Assembly: GCA_963556195.1 (NCBI GenBank)
Contig: OY744519.1
Coordinates: forward strand, 30,599,897 to 30,663,896
DNA from: Sepiola atlantica
Lineage: Eukaryota > Mollusca > Cephalopoda > Sepiida > Sepiolidae
Direction of reading: 5' to 3'
DNA: 64,000 bases
Program-made: the position numbers and the translations under genes
Notes under the pieces: generated by a model
What the model was told of the DNA's origin: nothing
Database searches by the model: none
The model's input: the letters and a program-made list of their open reading frames with translations, nothing else
Shown: positions 10,629 to 20,074 of the stretch, piece after piece
How positions within the stretch are numbered: the first letter of the stretch is position 1
Layout of the letters: each line of letters starts with the position of its first letter

Positions 10629-10682
<54 letters not shown>

Positions 10683-10796
10683 TAGTTGATGGACAGAAGC
10701 GTGTTACAGTAGATTGATAAAAGATAGTAATCGTATATTAATGTTAAAAAAGAAAGAAATACTTTAATAAAGCTTAAGATAACAGTACATTCGACA
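10117..10796 (-). repeat. Spacer between inverted tRNA-Phe copies (reverse orientation)
   Basis: This spacer is the reverse complement, over several long blocks, of the spacer at 22807-23456. Matching landmarks are TGTCCGTTT with CAAGCAGAC, TGATCTAATCTACTT, CATCTTGACATAAAAATC, CTGCAGCAAATACGATTCTTATTTTATATTATGC and others. A (GA)n tract occupies 10632-10681. It encodes nothing recognisable. Confidence 0.7.
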
Positions 10797-10869
10797 GCCG
10801 AAATAGCTCAGTTGGGAGAGCGTTAGACTGAAGATCTAAAGGTCCCTGGTTCAATCCCGGGTTTCGGCA
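10797..10869 (+). tRNA. tRNA-Phe (GAA)
   Basis: A complete 73-base tRNA-Phe with all stems paired: acceptor GCCGAAA/TTTCGGC, D-stem GCTC/GAGC, anticodon stem TTAGA/TCTAA with loop CTGAAGA, and T-stem CCTGG/CCGGG. The discriminator base is A. Internal A box (TAGCTCAGTTGGGAG) and B box (GGTTCAATCCC) are intact. A run of four T about 17 bases downstream can stop Pol III. It is the right member of an inverted pair with 10044-10116. Confidence 0.92.
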
Positions 10870-10942
10870 TCCGGCGGTTGTCATCCTTTTAACATATCAA
10901 TCTGCTTTATTCATAGTACTATTTTTCTTTAAATATGTTATT

Positions 10943-10943
<1 letters not shown>

Positions 10944-10986
<43 letters not shown>
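10944..10986. repeat. (GA)n microsatellite
   Basis: About 21 GA units between the tRNA-Phe copies at 10797 and 11092. Confidence 0.95.
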
Positions 10987-10988
<2 letters not shown>

Positions 10989-11091
10989 AGTAAGTGAGTG
11001 TGTGTGTTTGATGGAGAAAAGATAATGAAATATTAATGTAAACTAAGGAAGAAGTACTTTAATAAGGCTTAACAAACTGATACGTTCGACA

Positions 11092-11154
11092 GCCGAAATA
11101 GCTCAGTTGGGAGAGCGTTAGACTGAAGATCTTGTTCAATCCCGGGTTTCGGCA
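11092..11154 (+). pseudogene. tRNA-Phe with 10-base deletion
   Basis: Identical to the copy at 10797 except for loss of 10 bases that removes the 3' anticodon-stem end, variable loop and 5' T-stem. The anticodon GAA and the acceptor stem remain, but no T-arm can form. Upstream and downstream flanks of the family are conserved. It is a clear recent pseudogene. Confidence 0.9.
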
Positions 11155-11510
11155 TCCGGCGGTTGTCTTTCTTTTAACATATTAATCTGCTTTATTCACA
11201 ATTTTTCATTATGTACATTATTATTGACTTTTAACATGTTTATTCTAGTTTTCACAATTCATTATTAATAACGTAATTTGTTGGCTTGTTATGAAAATTC
11301 ATCTTTTTAGCAGCAAAATATTTTTTTAAAAGATAGAGAGAACAACAAGGACCAAAAAATAAGCAAATAATGAAATTAACCCACGTATGTAATTAAATAC
11401 AAGTTTTATTCATATTAAAAAATACTAGCTTTTGCCTTTGCTTTCTAAAAGCACGGTTAATTGCGTTAACCAACGGTAACAATAAAACATAAATAGACTT
11501 ATTTTTTTTG

Positions 11511-11523
11511 GGGGGGGGGGGGG
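11511..11523. repeat. Poly(G) run
   Basis: About 13 consecutive G. Similar G or C runs recur at 427-438, 15252-15263, 21658-21668, 49698-49710 and 58421-58430. Confidence 0.9.
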
Positions 11524-11571
11524 AGATTTGAGATACGTTTTATGTAAGAAAAAATATGGGCAACTGCCGGA

Positions 11572-12259
11572 TGAGGAAATCCCAGATTAAACCAGGGACA
11601 TTTAGATCTTCAGTTTTACTCTTGTAGCAGTTACCTCCTCCTTTCAAAACATAACTACACCGGTTTGCCGGTAGGTGTCGCTTTTTCACCGACAGGTGGC
11701 ACTGTAAAGCGACACCAGAGTTATCTGCCCTTCTGACTATAAAAACCGTTGCAAACGAAAAATCCATCTCTTCTTCACCAGCCTCGACAGAAGTACGCTG
11801 ACACTAGCGTTCCGTCTCACTTTTCTCTTCAGGTCGATTGGCCTCGGCAGAACGACGCTAATACACTAGCGCTTCGTCTCACGCTTTTCTCTTGAACTGG
11901 TCTCAGCAAAACAACTACCAACACACGTTTCTTCCGTCAACACGTGGGCAAACAACGGTAAGAGTTCTCAACTCATTTTCTTTGTCTACGGCTTTCAAAG
12001 ACTTTTCCTACGCCGGATTCATTTCTTCTCATACCTTTTTCAAGAACTGTTTTTCCATCGACACACATGCATACATCACACACTTCATCATTCCACGTAC
12101 ACACACGTTCAATAAACGTTATTTGAACTACTTCATTTTTGTTTATTAATTATTACTCTGTTTTTTGCATGCAACATTGCTTGATTTACTGAACACGCCT
12201 ATAATCGGGGGAACACGACCCTCGATCCGAACACTCTCTACCAACGGAGTTATTTCGCC
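11572..12259 (-). pseudogene. tRNA-Phe copy split by a solo LTR
   Basis: The 3' part of a diverged tRNA-Phe (11572-11622) and its 5' part (12234-12259) lie on either side of a 611-bp solo LTR. The insertion point is in the D-arm, and CTCT is duplicated at both edges. Several other base changes show that this copy was already decayed or decayed afterwards. The expected left and right flanks of the family are present. Confidence 0.8.
11623..12233 (+). mobile_element. Solo LTR, 611 bp, with CTCT target duplication
   Basis: It starts TGTAGCAGTTACC and ends GATCCGAACA, the same ends as the LTRs of the element at 12638-15920. It is diverged from them by substitutions and small gaps. A TATA box (ACTATAAAAACC) and a polyadenylation signal (TTCAATAAACG) are at the same positions. 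Perfect 4-bp duplications CTCT flank it (11619-11622 and 12234-12237). The internal part was lost, presumably by LTR-LTR recombination. Confidence 0.88.
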
Positions 12260-12637
12260 AATTTCGCAAAAGCCTGGAGGCTTCTATCACGATTGTAAGC
12301 ACTTGTTTCTTAAAAAATGGCCGTCCGAATTGTTCAATGCGAGAATCTTAAATAAGACAAAAACTATTGCTTTGTTTTTTTCACTAAAACTTGAAATATT
12401 CGTTTTTGTACAAAACATGAATTGTGCATAATCTAAAATGAAAATCGTATTTGCGATAATTACTTGGGAGCTTCATGTCAATAAGCACAAACTAAGGAGG
12501 CCTTCGGTGCGCTGTTGAAACGAATTTCTTTCTGTGCTTCCTCTCAACGTGCAGGGTCTCACTTCGGTCGGCGGGTTGTGTGAGAAAAATAAGTTAAATG
12601 GCTACGTATCATGGGGTTGCTGGTGATCGGAAAAGGG
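12260..12637 (+). repeat. Spacer remnant of the tRNA-Phe unit
   Basis: Matches the spacer at 22840-23270 in direct orientation: CTTCTAT(T/C)ACGATTGTAAG, CACTAAAACTTGAAATATTC, GTGCATAAT, AATCGTATTTGC, then CTAAGGA(T/G)GCC and GTGCGCTGTTGAAA. Thus the interrupted tRNA at 11572 is the left member of a further paired unit, truncated on its right by the LTR element. Confidence 0.65.
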
Positions 12638-12752
12638 TGTAGCAGTTACCTCCTCCTTTCAAAACATAACTACACCGGTTTGCCGGTAGGTGTCTCTTTT
12701 TCACCGACAGGTGGCGCTGTAAAGCGACACCAGAGTTATCTGCCCTTCGGAC

Positions 12753-12759
12753 TATAAAA
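12753..12759 (+). promoter_or_regulatory. LTR TATA box
   Basis: TATAAAA inside GGACTATAAAACCCGG. It is conserved in all three LTRs of this family (11740s, 12753 and 15385), which supports its being the Pol II promoter at the U3/R border. Confidence 0.65.
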
Positions 12760-13166
12760 CCCGGAGCCAAACGGAAAATCTCTCTCTCCTTCACAGACCA
12801 GCATCGGAGAACAACGCTGACACCAGCGCTCCGTTTCACTCGCCTTTTGGCCTCGACAGACAGACGCTGACACTAGCGTTCCGTTTCACTCTTCTCTGGT
12901 CGACAGAACGACGCTAATACACTAGCGTTTCGTCACACGCTTTTCTCTTGAACTTGTCTCAGCAAAACAACTACCAACACACGTTTCTTCCGTCAACACG
13001 TGGGCAAACAACGGTAAGAGTTCTCAACTCGTTTTCTTTGTGTACGGCTTTTCAAAGACTTTTCCTACGCCGGATTCATTTCTTCTTATACCTTTTCAAG
13101 AACTGTTTTTCCATCGACACACATGCATACATCACACACTTCACCATTCCACGTACACACACGTTC

Positions 13167-13172
13167 AATAAA
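13167..13172 (+). terminator. LTR polyadenylation signal
   Basis: AATAAA within TTCAATAAACGTTATTTG, conserved in all LTR copies and followed by a T-rich stretch. In the 3' LTR the same signal would end transcripts. Confidence 0.6.
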
Positions 13173-13289
13173 CGTTATTTGAACTACTTCATTTTTGTTT
13201 ATTAATTATTACTCCGTCTTTGCATGCAACATTGCTTGATTTACTGAACACGTTTATAATCGGGGGAACACGACCCTCGATCCTAACAA

Positions 13290-13306
13290 TTGGTGACGCG
13301 ACGTGC
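13290..13306 (+). promoter_or_regulatory. Primer binding site
   Basis: TTGGTGACGCGACGTG follows the 5' LTR by one or two bases. Its form (TGG, then a stretch complementary to a tRNA 3' end) is that of many LTR retrotransposons. I cannot name the primer tRNA with confidence. Confidence 0.6.
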
Positions 13307-13435
13307 AAGCTTTGTTGTATCTGACGGAGTAATTAATTTCATACTAGAACAAAAAAAAAAAAAGATATCATTTCTCGTTTTTTCTTCCGTGGTGAAACGA
13401 ATTACGCATCCATCTTTTTCCTTTTTTTTTCTACC

Positions 13436-14096
13436 CACGTGGTAGAAATATACAAACAAACAACAAAAAAAAGAAGCCACCGTCTCCATTTTTTCTGGCA
13501 ACGTGGAAATACCCAAACAAAGGAAAAACAAAAACATTTCTCGGCTCTTCCCGAGTATAAAACAAATTACAATTTCATTTTTTCTTCTCTTTCTCCACAT
13601 GTCGGAAAAATATATACAAAGAAAAAGACAAACTTTTGCCAATCCTTTTTTTCTTCTTTTTCGACGAACAAAAGGACCTTACAAGACGCCACTTCCTTTG
13701 TTTTGAACACGTGGAGATAAAAAGAAAACAAACGCTCACACGCTGCCCATCTTTTTCATAACCACGTGTTGACAAAAAAACAAACAAACAAAAAAAAAAA
13801 TTTAAAAAAATGCCGCCACTCTTTGCCATGACCACGTGTTGATAAAATTTTTTTTAAAAAAAACGCCATTTTTATCTCTCGGACCACGTGGAAATGAAAA
13901 TTCAAACACAAAAAAAAAAGAAGAAAATACGAATTTTTTTTTCCTTTTTTTTTCAACAACAAAGGAAAGAGAAGCCGCCATTCTTTCTCTACGTGGAAAC
14001 GAACATTCAAACAAACGAAAACAAAAAACGTCATTCCTCGTGTGAAACAAATTACGACTCCATTTTTTTTCTTTCTTTTTCCTTTCTACCCACGTG
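13436..14096. repeat. Array of CACGTG motifs in degenerate units
   Basis: CACGTG or a one-base variant occurs at 13436, 13500, 13596, 13708, 13763, 13833, 13885, 13990 and 14091. Each site is preceded by a pyrimidine-rich run and followed by GGAAAT- or TTGAC-like and A-rich sequence, so these look like decayed tandem units of 50-110 bp. The first site lies in a near-palindrome, TTTCTACC-CACGTG-GTAGAAA. CACGTG is the classic E-box bound by bHLH factors; binding here is not shown. Confidence 0.6.
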
Positions 14097-14270
14097 TTGG
14101 AAATATATATATAAAGGAAAAGAAAACTACAAAACGACCAGCACACGACGACAAACACGAACAACATCACCCTTCAAGGCCTACCAACAATCTTCAACAC
14201 AAGATGAACAACCACATTTTCCCGGACATTCATCAAGCACCAAACATTTCCGGACTTCACTGACGACACT

Positions 14271-15140
14271 ATGGAAGAAATCACACCAGTTCAAAATGAG
14301 TACAACTGCACAAGCACGACTAAAATACTCAACAACTGGACGTTCGTTGATCAACTGGGGACACATCAACTCGAACGACGCGCACTAACACCAGTACAGA
14401 CCCACTTGTACCTGGACCTGCTAACTCACTTGCAGACATTTGTGCATCTGATTTTGACCACAGTGTACCACCAATCTCAACAACTAGATGTTTGTTCATC
14501 AGCTCCACAACACGGACTAATTAACATGAACAACATCAACACCTGCACAGACTCACTTGTGCTCATTCATCAACACCGCACAGACTCACTTGTGCTCATT
14601 CATCAACACCTGCACAGACTCACTTGTGCTCATTCATCAACACCGCACAGACTCACTTGTGCTCATTCATCAACACTGCACAGACTCACTTGTGCTCACT
14701 CATCAACACTGCACAGATTCACTTGTGCTCACTCATCAACACTGCACAGACTCACTTGTGCTCACGCATCAACACTGCACAGATTCACTTGTGCTCATTC
14801 ATCAACAACTGCACAGACTCACTTGTGCTCACTCATCAACACCGCACAGATTCACTTGTGCTCGCTCATCAACAACCGCGCAGACCCAAGCACCAAACAT
14901 TCACTGACAATTCAACGTTTGTTCATCAGCTCTGCATCACGCAGACTAATCAACATGAACAACGCCACCAACAAGTGCAAATTCACTTGCACTCAACATT
15001 TTTCGACCGCAAACTCACTTGCGCTCAAACTTGATGCAGACCCAAACAACACGCAGATCCACATGCGTTACAAACACTCAATTCCGCAGATGCACTTGCG
15101 ATCAATCATTCAATACAGATGCAGAAACAGAAATAAGTAG
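14271..15140 (+). CDS. Long frame inside the LTR element, probably not a real gene
   Basis: A 289-codon frame begins at ATG 14271 and spans the 33-bp tandem repeats, giving Thr, His, Ser and Leu-rich repeats such as HRLTCAHSST. Overlapping frames of 116 and 136 codons read the same repeats. No Gag feature (zinc knuckle, major homology region) is visible. Repeats of 33 bp with few stops keep all frames open, so the frame may be accidental. Confidence 0.2.
   Translation: MEEITPVQNEYNCTSTTKILNNWTFVDQLGTHQLERRALTPVQTHLYLDLLTHLQTFVHLILTTVYHQSQQLDVCSSAPQHGLINMNNINTCTDSLVLIHQHRTDSLVLIHQHLHRLTCAHSSTPHRLTCAHSSTLHRLTCAHSSTLHRFTCAHSSTLHRLTCAHASTLHRFTCAHSSTTAQTHLCSLINTAQIHLCSLINNRADPSTKHSLTIQRLFISSASRRLINMNNATNKCKFTCTQHFSTANSLALKLDADPNNTQIHMRYKHSIPQMHLRSIIQYRCRNRNK
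14540..14880. repeat. 33-bp tandem repeat, about 10 copies
   Basis: The unit is close to CACAGACTCACTTGTGCTCA followed by TTCATCAACACCG, with variants T/C at a few sites and some units of 34-36 bp. Related single units continue to about 15080 in degraded form. Confidence 0.85.
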
Positions 15141-15251
15141 CGTGCACACTACTTTTTCTAATCTTCAACAGCAAAACAGACCTACCCACAAAGAATGCTT
15201 CTCATCTACAACTGTACATATTGAATAATATTTTTCAATATTTTTCAATCT

Positions 15252-15265
15252 GGGGGGGGGGGGAG
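15252..15265 (+). promoter_or_regulatory. Polypurine tract of the LTR element
   Basis: A run of 12 G followed by AG, four bases before the 3' LTR. Its position fits priming of plus-strand DNA synthesis. Confidence 0.6.
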
Positions 15266-15269
15266 TCCT

Positions 15270-15920
15270 TGTAGCAGTTACCTCCTCCTTTCAAAACATA
15301 ACTACACCGGTTTGCCGGTAGGTGTCTCTTTTTCACCGACAGGTGGCGCTGTAAAGCGACACCAGAGTTATCTGCCCTTCGGACTATAAAACCCGGAGCC
15401 AAACGGAAAATCTCTCTCTCCTTCACAGACCAGCATCGGAGAACAACGCTGACACCAGCGCTCCGTTTCACTCGCCTTTTGGCCTCGACAGACAGACGCT
15501 GGCACTAGCGTTCCGTTTCACTCTTCTCTGGTCGACAGAACGACGCTAATACACTAGCGTTTCGTCACACGCTTTTCTCTTGAACTTGTCTCAGCAAAAC
15601 AACTACCAACACACGTTTCTTCCGTCAACACGTGGGCAAACAACGGTAAGAGTTCTCAACTCGTTTTCTTTGTGTACGGCTTTTCAAAGACTTTTCCTAC
15701 GCCGGATTCATTTCTTCTTATACCTTTTCAAGAACTGTTTTTCCATCGACACACATGCATACATCACACACTTCACCATTCCACGTACACACACGTTCAA
15801 TAAACGTTATTTGAACTACTTCATTTTTGTTTATTAATTATTACTCCGTCTTTGCATGCAACATTGCTTGATTTACTGAACACGTTTATAATCGGGGGAA
15901 CACGACCCTCGATCCTAACA
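15270..15920 (+). repeat. 3' LTR
   Basis: 651 bp, the same length as the 5' LTR and nearly identical to it. Ends at CCTAACA and is followed by the AGGG target duplication. Confidence 0.9.
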
Positions 15921-15924
15921 AGGG

Positions 15925-17324
15925 CCGGGTGTATTTTAGCTTGCTCAAATTATAAACCTAGTTACGATCCTGGTGTTGTTTTTATACCTCCTACTGGAAG
16001 AGAGTAATTTGCATATTTGTCGATTTCTGGTTATTTAACAGCATTTCTACCTTATGTGGGTAGTGATTTGGAGAGTTCTATTGATCTGTACATTCTTTAG
16101 AGTTCTTGCGAACAAGGATAATCTTCTCTTTTTTTTTTTGGTACTTGACTCCTGATAGAATTGGGGACGCGATTTAGCAACATTTCGAAACTTTTTACAC
16201 CTGACCCAACTCTGATCTACTAACTGCCACTTTGCGTCGAATGAATTTTCGAATATTGGTATGAAGGTCGCACCGATTTTTTATGCGCCTGCCGATTAAA
16301 ACTGATTCTCTTTACTGGTTGAGTTAAAGTTCAATTCTTTAAACTAAAGTATATTTGATCATGTCCCCTTAAACGTGTCTGTTTGAAACGGATACTTACA
16401 ATAGTATTTGACGCGTCATTCTGATGGAATCACATTGTCAGTGGCGTATGCAACATGAAGCAGTAATAACCACTAGTCGTCACCTCATTGAGATATCGCA
16501 AAAGAAGGCTTACTTTGTCACAGTGGAAGAAGGTATGACCAGCGATTTTTATTAGAATTATCACCCCGTGATCAATCGGCCATTCATATTATTATTATCG
16601 CACTGACCCCTTTCCCTCCTGCTATTGACAAGTGCCACAGTTGTTAGCATAACTGGAACCTGATCACCGACTCCGTTGGAAGCGGATCCGCTCCTTGACC
16701 ATCATTCTGGCAGCTAGAGTGATATTTTCAAAATTATGCTCTTAGCAGAGTGAGGTACGTACTAAAAGTCAGAAACACTTTTCAACTCTTAAGCGTTCTG
16801 ACATTAATTCCCATTCTGTCATGGCTTTAGTATATTTTAAAAATCTGCTATTAAAAAAAAATGTAATTAAAGGCTGCGTTTACAAATCCTAGACTGTAAA
16901 CCCCACACGCGTCTGCACCATGGAGATCGTGGTCAACCGCACACACAGGTGTATGATATCCTGGTCGCGGTGCCAAATATGAACCCCACGCGCGTTTGTG
17001 CACGGTGGTCTCGTCGACCTCACACGTGCACATGATCGTCGTAGTGGCAATAAAAAAAATATATGTAGATCGAAATTCCTCTCGGTCGTAATGGCTACGA
17101 TGATGATGATGTCGTCGCCGATCTTGTCGTCTCGTCCAGCTAGAAATACACTCCCACGTTGAAACTGTTTATATCAGCGAGCGATCACTGGGCGAACAGC
17201 AATCGGTTGGCTCTGTGAGGGCGAAAGATTATTCAAAGCAGAACAAAAGGAAAAGAACAATGTTCAACAACTCGGTCGGGGCTTTTTTGTATAGAATAAT
17301 AATTATTAATAAAAAAATTTTTTT
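15925..17324. other. No recognisable gene; repeat fragments
   Basis: 16250-16410 matches the right part of the tRNA-Phe spacer (GGTCGCACCGATTT, CGCCTG, ATTAAAACTGATTCTC, GAAACGGA-TACTTACAAT). 16420-16480 matches 5790-5850 in reverse. 16875-17045 holds two diverged tandem units of about 82 bp that both start AACCCCAC(A/G)CGCGT. Nothing else is recognised. Confidence 0.5.
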
Positions 17325-17633
17325 AACATAGTTCACCCCAAACAAGGCAGGCCGCCACTGTAGACGTAAGGGGCTACTGAGAAAAAAGAAAAGGGGAGAA
17401 GATAGGGGGCGGTCAACCTAGACTGGGATCTGCGCAGCGAGATGTCTGTTTACATTAGTTTTAAACTTCTGTATGTCTGTACTGTCGGGGAAACAGGGGA
17501 CAGGAAGGGAGTTCCATAGGCCAGCAGTACGAGGAAAGAAGCCATTTGAGTAGAAGGCTCTCCGACATCTGGGGACCTCCACAGTGAATGAATGAGATTT
17601 AGTTGATTGTCGAGTTAGTCTAGCGAATTTTCG

Positions 17634-18803
17634 TCATGGGGGCACCAGAGTAGCCAATTCATCGGAGCATAATCCATTGAAGTATTTGTAAAACAAGCAC
17701 AAGGATGCCACATTGCGGCGATGGGACAGAGGCTGGAGCTTGGTTGACAGTGAGGGACCTATTTGGTTGGCGATTCTTTTTTGGACCTTGTCAAGGAGGG
17801 AGAGACTAGTAGATGATGCGCCAGCCCAGATGTGACGACAATACTCCATGCATGGGCGGATGGTGGCTTTGTAGAGATACAGGATAATGCCAGGTGTGAG
17901 GAGTTTACTAGCACGGTAGAGGGAGCCAACCTTCTTTGCGGCAGTCTTGGCAATGTCTTCAATGTATTTGTTCCAATTCATGTTACCTGTGAAGGTTAGG
18001 CCGAGGAGTTTGAATGATGAACTCTCAGGTAGGGTGTTATTTGCCATGACAATCGGTGGTTGCAAAGGTTCCTTGTAATTATTGAAGGAAAGGAGCTTTG
18101 TCTTTGCGGCATTAAAAGTTACCAACCATTTGTGGCCCCAATCCACTAGAGCCTGGAGGTCATTTTCTAAAGATTCAGCCATTGCCTCGGATATGATTGC
18201 AACCTGGATTTTTCTTTTGTCTAGGAAGGATCTAATTATATTAAGTAATTGTCCAGTAATACCGTATGAGCGTATTTTCAGGAGAAGCCCTTTATGCCAT
18301 ACCTTGTCAAAGGCCTTGGATATATCTAGCGCTACTGCTCTAGCTTCTCCTGCCCCGTCGAGTGCATGATACATGCGTTCAGAGATGACCGTTAGGATGT
18401 CTGCAGTAGATCGTGCTTGTCTAAATCCATACTGGCGGTCGGAAAGAAGTTTAGCATTAACTAAGTGCCGTATTATCGCTAGATTGATTAGGGATTCAAA
18501 GATTTTAGCAAAGATCGGCAGCAGACTGATTGGGCGATAGTTTTGAGGATCGGTTCTATTCCCAGAGTTCTTGTAGACTGGTACCACAGAGGCAATTTTC
18601 CAGCTATCGGGGAAGCAAGATTCAGCTAGACACTTATTGTAGAGTTTGGAGAGGACAGGGGCCAGTTCAGCAGAGTATTTCTTTATTACTATTACTGGTA
18701 TAAGATCAGGCCCACAAGCTTTGGAGGTGTCAAGGTGTTTTATGATGTCTCTGACCTGGGATGGGGTGATGACCAGGTTATCAAGTGTGGCTTCGGTCAG
18801 CAA
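17634..18803 (-). pseudogene. Reverse transcriptase, catalytic block deleted in frame
   Basis: A 389-codon open frame. It shows the fingers region (ACGPDLIP, NYRPISLLP), the QYGFR block and motif A (ALDISKAFDKVWH). It then jumps from KRKIQV to ISEAMAESLE. In copy 2 these two points are 62 residues apart and enclose motif B (AGIPQGS) and the catalytic FADD box. Copy 1 has two other residues there, a net loss of 60 residues (180 bp) that keeps the frame. The thumb and C-terminal LFYKYFNGLCSDEL region remain. It cannot be an active RT. Confidence 0.88.
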
Positions 18804-20074
18804 AGGGAATCTGGGGGGGGGATATCTGAGTCCAAAGTAGAGTTAGAAGCGAAGCGATGGGCAAGTAGTTCAACCTTATCAGTGGCCGTGCAACCGACAT
18901 CATTGTGGTTTGATAGTGGGGGAATCGTTGATTGACCATTATTCACTACACTATTGTAGATTTTCCAGAAATCACGAGTACCTAATTTCTGTGACTGGAT
19001 GCGTTTTTTTGTTAACTCATTATACTTTCTCTTCGCTTCACCTATCACTGCCTTGCAATTATTTCTTGACTCTATGAACTTATTTCTATTAGTAGTTGAC
19101 TTATGGCGGCCAAATTTACGGAATGCTTGTTGCCTCTCGGCAATGGCAACTGCACATTCCGAGGTGAACCATTGAGGAGAGTGAGGCTTACTAAAGAATT
19201 TTCGCATGGGGACATAGGCTTCAATGCCTGCTTTGACCCATTCAGCTAATTCGTTTGCACACTGGTTGGCAGGGAGTGAGAAGGTTTCCATCCATGGGGC
19301 GTCACTGATGTGATCTCTGATTGACTCAAAATCAGCCCGCTCGTAGTATCTTGTTGTTTTGAACAACGGTTCATCAGCTTTTGGACGACTTCTTAAGGTA
19401 ATATGTATCATTAGAACAATGTGATCAGTATTCCCGAGTGGGCTATGGGCTTCCGTCACACAAGCCTCGGGCATTGAGGTCAAGAAAAGGTCTAGAAGTG
19501 AGGCTTGTTGGTCTACTCGATCGGGGATGCGGGTCGAAAAATCGACAGTCTGAGAGAGGGAGTGAGCTATGGAGAAATTATATGTAGAGTGGCCGGCTGC
19601 GTCAGTAAGGCTGGAGAATCCCAACCAGTCACGGTGGTGGGCATTAAAATCCCCAAATACATGTATCTGAGCATTCAAGTCAGTTAAGAGTGCTCTGTCT
19701 ATGCTTACAGAGACAGAGTTTAGCAGAGTACAGTCTTGGGTCGCCGGGGAGCGGTATAAGAAGTATAAGTAACTGACGCTGTGATGTAAAGTCAACCTAA
19801 AGCACATGTAGTCATAGTCATCTGATTCTAGCCTATGTTCTCTAGTCAGGGGGAGGGTGTTCCGAACATAAACTCCTAGCCCATGCATATGTTTGTCAGA
19901 GTCTTTACCGTAGAGTGGGAGGTAGTCAGTCATATCAAAGTGGTGAGAAGAGATTGAGGATTGGAGGTTAGTTTCACTTAGAGCTAGGATATCCGGGGAG
20001 TTTGTCAGGAGAAAGGATTCTACGTCGTTGATATTGGTTCTAAGTCCCCGGATATTTGTGAATGCGAGCCTCAA
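18797..20074 (-). pseudogene. APE-type endonuclease region of the LINE
   Basis: A 425-codon frame beginning RLAFTNIRGL. It has the AP-endonuclease signatures LALSETNL (metal-binding Glu), VFGDFNAHH (Asp and Asn) and a final NTDHIVL (Asp-His). A linker with RKYNELTKKRIQSQKLGTRDFW leads to the RT. The frame ends where a run of nine or ten C (minus strand, about 18811-18820) puts the RT in another frame. Without that shift endonuclease and RT would be one protein, as is usual in this family. The nuclease motifs look intact. Confidence 0.85.

Larger units (their letters stand above)
12638..13288 (+). repeat. 5' LTR
   Basis: Begins TGTAGCAG and ends CCTAACA. TATAAAA lies at about 12753-12759, AATAAA at 13167-13172. 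Between them are three tandem, diverged segments of about 50 bp, each with a short inverted repeat ACGCT...AGCGT (or close variants). The opposite strand carries a 70-codon open frame in the U3 half that is shared by all copies; I regard it as a chance frame. Confidence 0.9.
12638..15920 (+). mobile_element. LTR retrotransposon without gag or pol (LARD/TRIM-like)
   Basis: A 3283-bp element with two 651-bp LTRs. I found one difference between them by eye (A/G near 12868 and 15500), so the insertion is recent. It is flanked by a 4-bp duplication AGGG (12634-12637 and 15921-15924). Just inside the 5' LTR is a primer-binding-site-like TTGGTGACGCGACGTG. Just before the 3' LTR is a G-rich polypurine tract. 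The 1981-bp interior contains no recognisable gag, protease, RT, RNase H or integrase. It holds instead a homopolymer-rich part with repeated CACGTG motifs and a 33-bp tandem repeat. It must have been moved by another element's proteins. The 4-bp duplication fits a Ty3/gypsy-type integrase, which is inference. Confidence 0.88.

Noticed and set aside
12609..12839. Conserved minus-strand frame of about 70 codons in all 651-bp-type LTR copies
   Set aside because: Lies in U3 antisense to the promoter; shared because the LTRs are nearly identical; no domain.
13283..14170. Several Phe/Lys-rich frames of 80-166 codons inside the LTR element
   Set aside because: They follow poly(A)/poly(T) runs on both strands and show no Gag features.
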